A stretch of 64,000 bases of DNA from Bilifractor sp002394235 (GCF_052118845.1 NZ_JBQKGJ010000002.1:150208-214207); one strand, 5' to 3'; shown: positions 25,496 to 34,763, counted from the stretch's first letter. Notes: generated by a model not told the origin, from the letters alone. Made by a program: numbers and translations.

Positions 25496-27150
25496 TTGTA
25501 CAAAGTGGTTAAATCTATAAATCCTCTTTCTATTGTATAATAGCCTTTGATATCCTTAGCTGTGATCGCAGCCTTCATCTCCTTGTACATATTGGAGAAA
25601 TACATGTCCTTCTTCCAGGTCTGTTCCAATGCAGCAGCTTCTTCCTTTGCCTTTGAACGGTCTGTTTCCGCGATAAACGCCTTAACCTGCTCCTCAATCT
25701 CCGGTGTGGTGTATTTTGACCCGCCGATATTGAAATTATCAATACAGGACTGTATAAAGAAAGGCATCATAGCCGGATAGCGGGCATCGCAGAGATCACC
25801 CACACAGATGATGTCATAGTCGCCTCCGTTCGCCGCCTGCACAAACTGCGGGGTGTCTACGATGTTGATGGTAAGATTGATTCCCGCCTGTCTCAGACTC
25901 TCCTGGAGCACTGTGAACATGTTCGACATATCCTGCATCCCGACAATGGTTATATCCAGTCCGTTCTCATATCCCGCTTCCTTCAGAAGTTCCTTAGCTC
26001 CTTCAATATCCTGTTTTCTCTCTTCAGGAGTGAAAGTTTCCGTATAATATGGGCTGCTCTCTTCAAAGTAACCGAGAGCCGGCCCCGAAAAACCTGCGGT
26101 TCCCACATTTGCCACTGCGTCAAAGTCAATGGCTTTGTCGATTGCCTGTCTGACCTTCAGATCCTTGGTTGCGCCGGCTTTATTTCCCATATTATACCAA
26201 AGGTGCGTCACCTGCCCGAAGGAATAAGCAATTACATTGTCAGAAGGATTCCCTACAAAAGAAACTGCTGTATTCAGCGGCATATCATAAGCCACCTGAA
26301 TATCTCCGGATTCTACCGACATCTCACGTGATGCAGCATCCGCTACAAAGATCAGCTTGATCTCTTTGAAATATCCTTTATAATCCTTGTCATAATAATT
26401 ATCATTGCGTTCCAGAGTAATGTACTGTCCGTTCTTCCATTCTTTGAACCTATAGCGTCCGACTCCCATAACCGGATTCTTATCCGCGGCTTCCGGTCCT
26501 CCCAATGCATTCACTTCATCCTCAGACACAATCCCGAAGTTCGACCAGGCCAGCATGTAAAGCATATCCGGTGCCTCTGTATTAAATCCGATGGTCACCG
26601 TGTGCTCATCATCAGCTTCTGCTCCGCTCAGAAAACGCCCGGTATCGCTGCTTGCACTGTACTCCATCCAGCAGTTTACAGAATATACGACATCGTCAGC
26701 CACAAGAGGCGTGCCATCTGTCATAGTAACATCATCACGCAGAGTAAATTTACAGTGTGTACTGTCCACCCAGTCCCAGGATTTTGCCAGTCTGGGAACT
26801 ACTTCACCGCTGGTTCTGTCAACCGATACCAGACCGTCCATGATGGCAGCGTCAACAATCTGTGCTTCGTTCTCCACTTTTCCGGTTCCAGCTCCCCAAA
26901 GACCAGACGGCTCCGCCGAAAATGCAACCGTTACCGTTTCATCTGATGTCTCCGTATTTTTCGGATCTGCATTTGCGTCCAGAACACCTTCTACACCTGT
27001 GTTCGATTTTTCATCCGCCACAACGGAAGATGCCGTCTGCGAACCTGACTTTACATTTCCTCCTGCTTTCCCGGAAGCGGAGCCGCAGCCCGCTAATGAT
27101 ACTGCGGCTGCTGCAGCCGCTATTATCGCAACAATCCTTTTTGCCTTCAT
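25492..27150 (-). CDS. ABC transporter family-5 substrate-binding lipoprotein
   Basis: This 552-residue protein has a lipoprotein signal (AAAAVSLAGC) and the family-5 (DppA/OppA) fold, for example LAKSWDWVDSTHCKFTLRDD and VRQAIDKAIDFDAV. Such proteins bind peptides, nickel or oligosaccharides. No permease or ATPase gene of this family is adjacent, so it is an orphan that must use a transporter encoded elsewhere. The next gene on the same strand upstream is a Gfo/Idh/MocA gene 62 bp away, which points to a sugar or glycoside ligand. Confidence 0.9.
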   Translation of the reverse strand: MKAKRIVAIIAAAAAAVSLAGCGSASGKAGGNVKSGSQTASSVVADEKSNTGVEGVLDANADPKNTETSDETVTVAFSAEPSGLWGAGTGKVENEAQIVDAAIMDGLVSVDRTSGEVVPRLAKSWDWVDSTHCKFTLRDDVTMTDGTPLVADDVVYSVNCWMEYSASSDTGRFLSGAEADDEHTVTIGFNTEAPDMLYMLAWSNFGIVSEDEVNALGGPEAADKNPVMGVGRYRFKEWKNGQYITLERNDNYYDKDYKGYFKEIKLIFVADAASREMSVESGDIQVAYDMPLNTAVSFVGNPSDNVIAYSFGQVTHLWYNMGNKAGATKDLKVRQAIDKAIDFDAVANVGTAGFSGPALGYFEESSPYYTETFTPEERKQDIEGAKELLKEAGYENGLDITIVGMQDMSNMFTVLQESLRQAGINLTINIVDTPQFVQAANGGDYDIICVGDLCDARYPAMMPFFIQSCIDNFNIGGSKYTTPEIEEQVKAFIAETDRSKAKEEAAALEQTWKKDMYFSNMYKEMKAAITAKDIKGYYTIERGFIDLTTLYK

Positions 27151-27212
27151 ATTAGTTCCCCCAATACCTTGCCAATCTCCCGTTTTATCCGGGAAGTATT
27201 ATTTTTCTTCCA

Positions 27213-28277
27213 TCAAAAATGTATCGTTTCACCCGTTGCTGCGGATTTGTAGATAGCTTCTACCACACGCACTACCGTAACCGCCTGCTCAGGAAGCACG
27301 GCAGGATCTCCGTCACTCTGAATTGCGTCAATCCAATGATTGATATCGTAAGCATTCATATCCATTTTCTCTTCAATTTTCTCTGTGGTAGTAGTAAGTT
27401 TTCCATCAACTACTCTTGTGAGACGAACGTGATCTTCGAATCCCGGTCCGACCATATCTGCGCCAGCCTTATTTCCGCAGATCTCAGCTACCACGCCCAT
27501 GGCAGGCTGGATAAGATTGCTTGCCCACGCTGTTTCCATGTAAATGAGCATACCATTCTTCATCGTGATCATGGCCATTGCGGTGTCCTCCACATCAAAA
27601 TGTTTCGGATCCCACGGACCCAGGTCATTTCCCTCCGGAAAATTCTTCATCTTATCAAAGGTTACGCCTCTCACGCTTTCCACTTCATAGTTGTCTGTGA
27701 GCCACATCGGAAGATCAATGGAATGAGGGCCGCCATCCATCAGAACGCCACCTCCGTTCAGCTCCTTAGACGTATACACGCCATATGCAGGAAGCCTTCT
27801 GGGCCGAAGCTGCTGGGATTTGATGTAAAAAATATCTCCGAATACACCGTCCTTAACCATCTGTTTCATACGCATCGGTGCCGGATTGTATCTCCACTGA
27901 GTACCCGTAGTGAACTTCAGATGTGCTGCCTTCGCTGTATCCGCCATGGTCTTTGCATCCCGATAGTTCAGCGCGATCGGTTTTTCACAGTGAACGTGTT
28001 TTCCGTTCTCAAATGCCGCCATCGTGATCTCATAATGGAGTGGATTCGGTGTGCACACATGCACCACGTCCACATCCTTGCTGCGAACCACCTCTCTCCA
28101 ATCCGGCGTAATCACAGCGCCGTTAAGGCCAAACTCTTCCTTTACCTTCTGTGCTTTCTCCGTATCCACATCACAGAGCACGGTGATTTCTACATCATCT
28201 CTCTTGATCAGATTCGGAATATGTTTTGTTGTAGCAATGACGCCGGTACCGATAATAGCAATGTGCAAAGTTTTCAT
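27213..28277 (-). CDS. Gfo/Idh/MocA family oxidoreductase 2
   Basis: The 354-residue protein has a Rossmann N terminus (IAIIGTGVIATTKHI), the motif CEKP (residues 97-100) and DGGPHSIDLPMW, with the D-x-x-x-H pair of the catalytic centre. Its length is typical. The ATG at 28277 is preferred over one 21 codons upstream because GGGAGG lies 6 nt before it. It sits between the isomerase gene and the family-5 binding protein gene. Of the three paralogues this one has the most typical family length. A DgpA-like role (oxidation of a C-glycoside sugar at C3) is possible and unproven. Confidence 0.9.
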   Translation of the reverse strand: MKTLHIAIIGTGVIATTKHIPNLIKRDDVEITVLCDVDTEKAQKVKEEFGLNGAVITPDWREVVRSKDVDVVHVCTPNPLHYEITMAAFENGKHVHCEKPIALNYRDAKTMADTAKAAHLKFTTGTQWRYNPAPMRMKQMVKDGVFGDIFYIKSQQLRPRRLPAYGVYTSKELNGGGVLMDGGPHSIDLPMWLTDNYEVESVRGVTFDKMKNFPEGNDLGPWDPKHFDVEDTAMAMITMKNGMLIYMETAWASNLIQPAMGVVAEICGNKAGADMVGPGFEDHVRLTRVVDGKLTTTTEKIEEKMDMNAYDINHWIDAIQSDGDPAVLPEQAVTVVRVVEAIYKSAATGETIHF

Positions 28278-28407
28278 CTTTTTCCTCCCTGTTAATTTCC
28301 TTGTATTTTCGTGTTCTGATTGACCTCGTTCTTTGTTCATCTTGCCCTGCGTTCTATGGTTCTATAGCTCTGTGGTTCTATAGTCCCACAGTATCTGCAG
28401 CCTGCGC

Positions 28408-29187
28408 TCAGAGACTCTTTTCGAAAAGCGCCTTGCAGGCAAGTACACTCTCCTCTTTGCCTGCCGTCGGCAGGTACTCAAGTCCAAAGCATCCCTGATA
28501 TCCCGATTCCTGAATCGCGTGAATGACTGCCGGATAGTTCAGCTCTCCTCTGGTAATCTCATTTCTTCCTGGCACAGAGGCCGCATGGAAGTGGCCGATT
28601 TTCCCGATATTCTCCGTGACGGTCTGGATGATATTGCCCTCCATGCACTGAAAATGGAAGATATCATAGAGCAGACGAACCCTTGGACTTTCAACCTGCC
28701 GGATGATATCAAAGGCTTCCTCAGAATCGGTAAAATACTCCCCGGAAATCGGCTCCAGAATCAGTGTGATTCCGGCCTCTTCCGCAAGCGGAGCCATCTT
28801 TTTTAATCCTGCGATGATTGCCTTTTTGTGTTCCTCATGATCCACTGCAGAATTGGCCCCGGCAGTTACAATGACATTCGGACACTCAAACTGCCTGGCA
28901 ACTTCAAGCGTCTCCTTGAGTCCGGCCAGCGCTTCGTCCAGTTTCGACGGATCATCCAGATTTCCTCTGTCTTTTGCGCAAATAGCAGAAACGTTCAGCC
29001 CAAGCTCCTTTTTCTTCTCAAGCAGACGTTTCCAGTCTCTCCCGTACCAGTCCCAGAATTCCACGGTATCAATGCCAGTCTTCTTCGCGAGGTCCATTCC
29101 CACCAGCAGCTTTTCTGTATCCGCAAATACAGGGCCTGTAGGGCCGATCTCAAGATACAGCAAATCCAGACATAAACTCAGTTTCAT
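28408..29187 (-). CDS. Sugar phosphate isomerase/epimerase (TIM barrel) 2
   Basis: The 259-residue protein is a TIM-barrel isomerase of the hydroxypyruvate-isomerase-like group, with TVEFWDWYGRDWKRLLEKKK near the start and the metal-site candidates LILEPISGEYF (Glu), LLYDIFHFQ (Asp and His) and FGLEYLP (Glu). The ATG at 29187 has AGGAGGG upstream. It is transcribed with Gfo/Idh/MocA 2 and is divergent from the rpiR gene. Confidence 0.88.
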   Translation of the reverse strand: MKLSLCLDLLYLEIGPTGPVFADTEKLLVGMDLAKKTGIDTVEFWDWYGRDWKRLLEKKKELGLNVSAICAKDRGNLDDPSKLDEALAGLKETLEVARQFECPNVIVTAGANSAVDHEEHKKAIIAGLKKMAPLAEEAGITLILEPISGEYFTDSEEAFDIIRQVESPRVRLLYDIFHFQCMEGNIIQTVTENIGKIGHFHAASVPGRNEITRGELNYPAVIHAIQESGYQGCFGLEYLPTAGKEESVLACKALFEKSL

Positions 29188-29560
29188 AGAAAACCCTCCT
29201 CCTACATTCAACAGTCTTCAGCAGTTCTGCCCGCCAATTTTCACTCATCCTGATGCAGCACTGCTCTGTTCTTGAATATAAGTATATCGAACGTCCTCTT
29301 GGCCCGCGTTCTATATAGGGTTCTTTGGTTTCATTATCAGCGCACAGGTGCCGTACAAGATGCATTGGTATCAGATTTGAAACCTGAACGTTGTAATTTA
29401 AGAATTTCCTGATAAAATAGTTACAGTGTCAAAAATCATGACCCACATCGCATTGTCTGCGTAACCGGGTCAATGCAGAAATAGATTTATCACAATCACA
29501 AATAGAAAGATTAGACCAGCCCTTCCCCTTATCGGGATACTGTTTTATAAGAGTAAAGCC
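29188..29560. promoter_or_regulatory. Divergent region with inverted repeat TGACCC-N22-GGGTCA
   Basis: The inverted arms TGACCC (29439-29444) and GGGTCA (29467-29472) lie about 90 bp upstream of the RpiR start. They are candidate RpiR operators that could autoregulate the gene and control the divergent isomerase/Gfo operon. No gene is found in this stretch. Confidence 0.45.
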
Positions 29561-30370
29561 ATGAATGTACTTCAGAATCTTATCGGATTGTATGATCACC
29601 TGATGCCGGACAGTACTTATCGAAGCGTGATCAAAAATATTCTTACGCACCTGCCGGAAGCTGCGGAATCCAATATCTATGAGCTCGCAGATCTGACCGA
29701 CTCCTCCCGTACAACGATACGCCGAATGCTGTCCATGCTCGGCTACGGAAATTATCAGGACTTTCACTATGAGCTGAGACAGGCAGTTCACCACTACTCC
29801 TATTATAATCGCCTGATGGACACATCCCGGCTGAACGACAACGGCGCATTAATCCGGAAGATTTCAGAGCAGATGGAATCCACACATGTTTTGATGCAGA
29901 AAACATTTCGGGAAGATTCCCTTACCACACTCGCCCGGCAGATTCACGAAGCCGACAAAGTTTGTTTTTTCTTTCCTTATCACACAGCTGCCATCAACTC
30001 CTTCCAGCAGAATCTCGCCATGACCGGAATTGAGACCTGTGTAGCGGAATTGCCACCCGAGATCATGCTTTATGCGGATACACTGACCAGCCGTTCTATC
30101 ATTTTCAGCCAGACCATCGAACACGCAGAAACAATGGATATGACCCCTGTCTTCCGGAAAATCCGCCATACCGGTGCTTACGTAATTCTTCTCAGTTCCA
30201 AAGAAAGTCAGTATGCAGAATTTGTCGATCAGCAGCTGTTTCAGGGAGTGGATATTTCCAATGCCCTGGAAAGCGTCCTTCTTTCTGAAACATTTATACT
30301 GACGCTCAGTGAAATATACCGTCGGCTCTATCTCGACACAAAACCGGCATCCGGAACAAAAAATTCTTAA
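29561..30370 (+). CDS. RpiR/MurR family transcriptional regulator
   Basis: This 269-residue protein has an N-terminal RpiR helix-turn-helix (residues about 15-75, IYELADLTDSSRTTIRRMLS) and a C-terminal SIS domain (from about 120) that in this family binds a phosphosugar. The last 102 nt are repeated at 34657-34758 with four differences. It stands between two modules: the divergent isomerase/Gfo/binding protein set and the convergent DgpB/DgpC-like pair. It may control both. Confidence 0.92.
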   Translation: MNVLQNLIGLYDHLMPDSTYRSVIKNILTHLPEAAESNIYELADLTDSSRTTIRRMLSMLGYGNYQDFHYELRQAVHHYSYYNRLMDTSRLNDNGALIRKISEQMESTHVLMQKTFREDSLTTLARQIHEADKVCFFFPYHTAAINSFQQNLAMTGIETCVAELPPEIMLYADTLTSRSIIFSQTIEHAETMDMTPVFRKIRHTGAYVILLSSKESQYAEFVDQQLFQGVDISNALESVLLSETFILTLSEIYRRLYLDTKPASGTKNS

Positions 30371-30376
30371 AAACAA

Positions 30377-30439
30377 GAACGGCTTATCACCTGCAGTTTA
30401 CGTGAATCTTTCTCACGCGCCGCATGTGACAAGCCGTTC
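30377..30439. terminator. Hairpin downstream of rpiR
   Basis: GAACGGCTTATCAC and GTGACAAGCCGTTC form a 14-bp stem with one mismatch around a long loop. The element lies between convergent genes and may serve both directions. A near copy follows the rpiR fragment at 34764-34821. Confidence 0.6.
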
Positions 30440-30536
30440 CTGTATTATCACTTATACTGTCCTATCACTTAAAATGTGTTTTCTCCTATACTTCCCTCAT
30501 CCGAATCCCTGATTATGTATCACCATATCAAACGCG

Positions 30537-31520
30537 TTACAAATCCAGCAGCCTTTTCTCCATCTGGAACATTCTCTTTGTATATTCAGTCCCGCCGCAG
30601 CCAAGTTCATCTTCGTATTCACAAATCAGATATCCGTTAAAATCTGAATCTTTTAACACCGGAAAGATCCTGGCATAAGGAATGCTTGCCTCTTGGAAAT
30701 CCTTATCAAGATAGTGATATTTGCAATGACACTCCACGCTGTACGGAAGAATGTCTTTCAGTTCCTGAAGCAGACCGGAGAGTGCGCTCTCATCATGAAA
30801 TTGAACATATCCCCACATACCGGCAAGAGCAGGCATGATCGCTGCAGAGGCGCCGGCCGCCATAACCTCTTTCACCGCTGTCTCCTGAGACACGCCTTTC
30901 TCACGCAACCTTTGGGCAAGCAGAAGATGCTCTTCCTTTACTCCTGCTTTTAAGGCTTTGATCCATTGCGGACGATTCGGATGTACTGCCAGAAATCCAA
31001 AATCCGGCACAAACCCCAGATATTTAGATCCGGTCTGTCTGATAACATCCAGATATCTCTGCATCACAGGCGAACCCGGTGTCTCCGGGTTGTGAATCTC
31101 AATGCCGCATCGTACATCAAAGAGCTCCGCATATGGCGCAAGCCGGGCAAATGCCTCCGGGCTCATCATGTACTGAACCCGCATGACCTTACATCCAAGC
31201 TTATTTGCCGATTTCAGATCGATGATTGCATCAGCCAGCATTTCATCATCCGTCAGATTTCGGTCTGTCCGCATTCCTTTATCGTTATTTGCTCCGTAGG
31301 ACACCGGACCTATTCCGTATTTACGTTTCAAATCGTTAACCAGTCCCAGAAATTCATCACTGACATTCGGGTAAGAAGGAATCATCTGCGTCGCAACGAT
31401 CTCATACCCCGATGCTCCTGCAAGTGCCGCTTGCTTTACGCATTCCTCAAAATCATACTGAAATCTTGCATATTCTGTTCCGTAGCAAAACAGGGTTGCA
31501 CCCAGCTTCATCTGGCTCAT
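30537..31520 (-). CDS. C-glycoside deglycosidase alpha subunit (DgpC-like) 2
   Basis: The 327-residue TIM-barrel protein carries the same metal-site layout as the first DgpC-like protein: Glu141 and His143 in GIEIHNP, Asp173 in FVPDFG, His265 in VECHCKYH and Glu301 in CEYEDE. The gene overlaps the upstream beta-subunit-like gene by ATGA (31517-31520). It differs clearly from the first copy, so the two pairs may act on different glycosides or linkage positions. Confidence 0.82.
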   Translation of the reverse strand: MSQMKLGATLFCYGTEYARFQYDFEECVKQAALAGASGYEIVATQMIPSYPNVSDEFLGLVNDLKRKYGIGPVSYGANNDKGMRTDRNLTDDEMLADAIIDLKSANKLGCKVMRVQYMMSPEAFARLAPYAELFDVRCGIEIHNPETPGSPVMQRYLDVIRQTGSKYLGFVPDFGFLAVHPNRPQWIKALKAGVKEEHLLLAQRLREKGVSQETAVKEVMAAGASAAIMPALAGMWGYVQFHDESALSGLLQELKDILPYSVECHCKYHYLDKDFQEASIPYARIFPVLKDSDFNGYLICEYEDELGCGGTEYTKRMFQMEKRLLDL

Positions 31521-31972
31521 TCTGTCTCACCTTCCTTCTGGTCCTTTACATTGACAGTAACTTTTTCTCCCGAATCAAGTGCCATAAAGTCATGTCCCGG
31601 TCCGATTTGCATATACGGAACGCGAAGCATCAGACGGAAATCCAGCTCATGCTTCCCATCTCCTACGCCGCCTTTTCGGATAACGCGAATCCTGGCCGGC
31701 TGCACCTGGCTCCAAAACTCTGTAACTGCATAAGAAAGTTTGTAAACCGGCATTTCCTTTCCATTTAATTCAAAGGTCACTGCCTCTTGTGGCATCTTCT
31801 CTCCATCCAACCATACTTCCAGCAAATCGATGTCCGAGAGATAATGTCCTCTATAATAGGCAAGCTGAACATCAAATTCAAAACCGTTTTTTCTCCCGTT
31901 AATATAATAGTTTCTGAAGGTATCAGTCTTTACAATCGATCCGTTCAGATTCATTCTCATCGCAAATCCCAT
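31517..31972 (-). CDS. C-glycoside deglycosidase beta subunit (DgpB-like, DUF6379) 2
   Basis: This 151-residue protein shares with the first DgpB-like protein the order of a phrase like FDVQLAYYRGHYLSDIDLLE, then VWLDGEKMP and FELNGKEMP, and a late GKHELDFRLMLR element. The start at 31972 has GGAGG 6 nt upstream. It forms a translationally coupled pair with the alpha subunit gene. Confidence 0.8.
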   Translation of the reverse strand: MGFAMRMNLNGSIVKTDTFRNYYINGRKNGFEFDVQLAYYRGHYLSDIDLLEVWLDGEKMPQEAVTFELNGKEMPVYKLSYAVTEFWSQVQPARIRVIRKGGVGDGKHELDFRLMLRVPYMQIGPGHDFMALDSGEKVTVNVKDQKEGETE

Positions 31973-32326
31973 GATCTTCCTCCCTTCCGGATTGCCGGAA
32001 CCAAACGTCTACATGTTAAGTAAACGCCCATACGATAAGTCGTGCCACAAACTGTATTAAACCAGCTGCTTCCTTGCACGTGACGTGAACCCTTTTTTCA
32101 GAACTCTTATCTTTGCCTTTTTAATTTGAAGTCAAAATTTCCTTTCCAGTTATGACTTTTTCATCCGGATCACTTATTTTGGATCACTGTATAATAAACC
32201 TTTTATCTCTTCTGACGCCTAAGCTGATCCGCTTTAACCATTAAATAACCAATCGAAAAATCTGCTGTCAGACTGGTTCTAGACTTTTCACATTTCACAG
32301 CCGAACCAAAAGGGGCAGATTTTTCA
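31973..32326. promoter_or_regulatory. Upstream region of the second dgpBC-like pair
   Basis: The arms AAGTCAAAA (32129-32137) and TGACTTTT (32153-32160) form a small inverted repeat that resembles the TTTTGACTT half-site near 10138. A repeat element CATACGATA-N4-GTGCCACAAACTGTATTAA lies at 32029-32060, similar to one at 1783-1814. No gene is evident. Confidence 0.4.
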
Positions 32327-32602
32327 TTAACATTCTTCCAGAAAAATATCCTGTCCGGAGATATAGTACTGTCCCATCATAGGTATATGCTTCTGAAAAG
32401 CAGGTCCGCCAATACTATTCATAAAATCTTCTTTCGTTTCCCATTTTGATACAAATATAACTCTGCCTGGAACTTTGTGATCAACTCCGACATTCATTTC
32501 AATACAGCCTTTTTCTGTTTTTGTATCTTCTGCAAATGCTTTTGCCAGAGGCATATATGCCGCTACATCTTTTACTCTGTTATCATTTAATACGATTACC
32601 AT
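32327..32602 (-). CDS. Antibiotic biosynthesis monooxygenase (ABM) domain protein
   Basis: The 91-residue protein matches the ABM ferredoxin-like fold, with CIEMNVGVDHKVPGRVIFVS, then KWETKEDFMNS and FQKHIP. Members act as quinol monooxygenases or unknown small oxidoreductases, often dimeric. An oxygen-free role is likely if the host is an anaerobe. It lies between the second dgpBC-like module and the IS110 region. Confidence 0.85.
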   Translation of the reverse strand: MVIVLNDNRVKDVAAYMPLAKAFAEDTKTEKGCIEMNVGVDHKVPGRVIFVSKWETKEDFMNSIGGPAFQKHIPMMGQYYISGQDIFLEEC

Positions 32603-33070
32603 ATCTTTTTATCTCTCTACTTTCTTTTATGCATATTTACCAAAGAAGCCTGATTTCAAGCCATCTCTGGCAGTGTCATAAAGTTTCTTGGACTACAGAC
32701 AAAACAATGTATGGGCGAAAAGCTGCATCCTGATGCTTCTCTGTGCTGCTTTTCCAGGAATAAAGGTTCATGAAATAAAACGTCATCCTTTTTATGAAGG
32801 CGAATCGTTCCCCTTGGTTCCCTATGGCTGCCACCCTCTCATGTCTAACAGGATCATCCATTGCTCAGCTGATGTCCCAAATTCCTTCGTTCAGCCTGTC
32901 CATAGTTCGGGCGCCGCTCTTGCTCCTATACGGGGTCTTGCCCCAAACGATATGCTTCAGCAGCTTCGCTCTGCTTTGTCTTCGTAGGGAGCACTCCTGT
33001 AATTCAGCGCCAATTGATCATCTGGCGGACGTTCCCTGTTACATTCGTGCTGTTTGTTTACTTGTTGCTG
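32603..33070. other. Gene-free flank of the IS110-like element
   Basis: These 468 bp hold only short open frames without a recognised match or ribosome site. A hairpin GGGG-TCTTG-CCCC lies near 32934-32946. Non-coding flanks of IS110-family elements may encode the guide (bridge) RNA; whether this flank does cannot be decided without an alignment to an intact copy. Confidence 0.3.
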
Positions 33071-34349
33071 TTATGCCGTTGCCGGCCTGATGATGTCCTT
33101 CTGCAGCTTCTTCGGATCATAGTCACATCCATGCTTCAGGATCGCGTAGAACACCCGTATTGCCTTGCATTCCACCGCTATCTTTGCCTGCATGCTACCC
33201 AGCGGATGACACATCCTGTTGCGATAATACAGGAACAGATCGCCGAACGCTGGATCCCATATCATCAACGCCCTTGCTGCTTCATACATCACCCTGCGCA
33301 GTCTTCGCCTCCCGCGCTTGCTGATCCCGGGCTTGCCTTTCCGCTTACCGGAACTAAGTTTTGTAATCTCCAGTCCCGCAAGTTTCTGGATCTGTTTCGG
33401 ATCGGTGAAACGTCCGATATCACCTACCTCTGCTATAAATCCCGCAACCGAGCTGAACCCTACTCCTTTTATGGCGAACAGTTTCTCCACGTTCGGTACT
33501 AACATCACCTTTTTCTGCAGAATTTCATCAACCCGCTCAAGCTGTTCCTGCTTCCTGCGGTAATCGCTGATCAGCACCCAGATACGGAACCTGGCTGCTT
33601 CTCCACCTTGCAGTCCGACGCTTTCCTGCGCTGCTTCTATAAGGGTCTGTGCCCTGCTGATTCCTAATCTCCCGCGCAGCTTCGCGTCCTTCCAGATCTG
33701 CTTTATCCCTTCTGCACCAAGCTTTATGATGTCTGCTGGAAGTGGTGCCTTCTCAAGTACCAGAAACCCGCTTTCTGCATCGAACTTATTGTAAACTTCC
33801 AGATATTCCGGGAAGTACTGCTGTAGCCATGTCTGGATCTGATTCGATAGTCTTACGTGCTGTTTCATGATCTGATCCCGGCACACCTGTGCTTCTCTGA
33901 TCTCCGCATAGTTACCTTCCGGTATATATGCTGTACTGTATCTGCCTTCCCTTACCAGTCCGGCTATCGTCTTGGGATCTTTGATGTCGTCCTTCTCAGG
34001 ACTGTTATCATCAAGTTCCTTGCTTCTGTTAACACTGTACGGATTTACAACTACCAGTTTCAGTTTGTGATCATGGAGAAACTTCTGAAATGTGAACCAG
34101 TAGTGCCCCGTCGGCTCACAGCCGATGATTACCTTCTTCATTCTGGTACGTTCTTTTATTTCTTCCAGCCACTTGTAAAATATGTTGAATCCGGCAGCTG
34201 AGTTGCTAAATGAAAGAGCTCTTCTTGAGAACTCTAGACCTCTGTAATCAAACGCCCTTGCGTAGTGCTTCTCCTCGCCGATATCGACTCCGATAACAAG
34301 AGTATCCGAAGAGACTTGAGAAATCCGTTCATTCTGTTTAGTATTTCAT
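33071..34349 (-). mobile_element. IS110-family transposase, frameshifted at its start
   Basis: The body encodes an IS110-type DEDD transposase: GVDIGEEKHYARAF at the N terminus, VIIGCEPTGHYW, VVVNPYSVNRSKELDDNSPEKDD, and a C-terminal Transposase_20 part with FAIKGVGFSSVAGFIAEVGD and GKPGISKRGRRRLRRVMYEA. A good ribosome site (GGAGG at 34357-34361) precedes ATG-AAA-TAC-TAA, so the natural start runs into a stop after three codons. The main frame is open from the next bases but has no ATG, GTG or TTG before the internal ATG at 34141. A one-base insertion near codon 3 explains this. Starting at 34141 would lose the first catalytic Asp, so the copy is probably inactive. Confidence 0.88.
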
Positions 34350-34656
34350 AGTGAAACCTCCGATTCGATTGTTGTGTGTTTCATCCGGTCAGATGACACC
34401 TCAATCTTACCTGAGGTTTCTTTTTATTCAATTGGCGTTATATATGAATTACAGGAATGCCGCGCAGGAATCGGTGTCGCCCTGGCTCCTGCCAGAACTC
34501 CCGCCCCACCCCAAGTATGCTTTATACCGATCTCTGAACCCCAATGTACCAGATACATAATCGCTCAAAGCCGTTCACAGCGTCCAATTGTGAAAAAAGT
34601 ATTTGAGTGTATTACTTCCATTCCATACCACGATTTTGTTAATTCGGAATCTGATT
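34350..34656. other. Gene-free flank upstream of the transposase
   Basis: These 307 bp contain CCTCA-N8-TGAGG followed by TTTCTTTTTA (plus strand, about 34397-34425), which reads like a terminator. No gene is recognised. In IS110 elements of the IS621 kind the sequence 5' of the transposase gene encodes the bridge RNA, so this flank is a candidate. Confidence 0.3.
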
Positions 34657-34758
34657 GAAAGCGTCCTTCTTTCTGAAACATTTATACTGACGCTCAGTGA
34701 AATATACCGTCGGCTCTATCTCGACACAAAACCGACATCCGGAATAAAAGATTCCTAA
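34657..34758 (+). pseudogene. 3' fragment of an rpiR gene
   Basis: The 102 nt correspond exactly, without gaps, to the end of the intact rpiR gene at 30269-30370 with four substitutions (98 of 102 identical). They encode the last 33 residues (ESVLLSETFILTLSEIYRRL onwards) and the stop. No rpiR sequence is found upstream, where the IS110 flank begins. The fragment is a remnant of a duplicated copy that lost its 5' part. Confidence 0.9.
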
Positions 34759-34763
34759 AAAAC

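Noticed and set aside
32676..33090. Possible second transposase remnant beside IS110
   Set aside because: Short frames on both strands showed no recognisable transposase motif; I leave the stretch as a gene-free flank.
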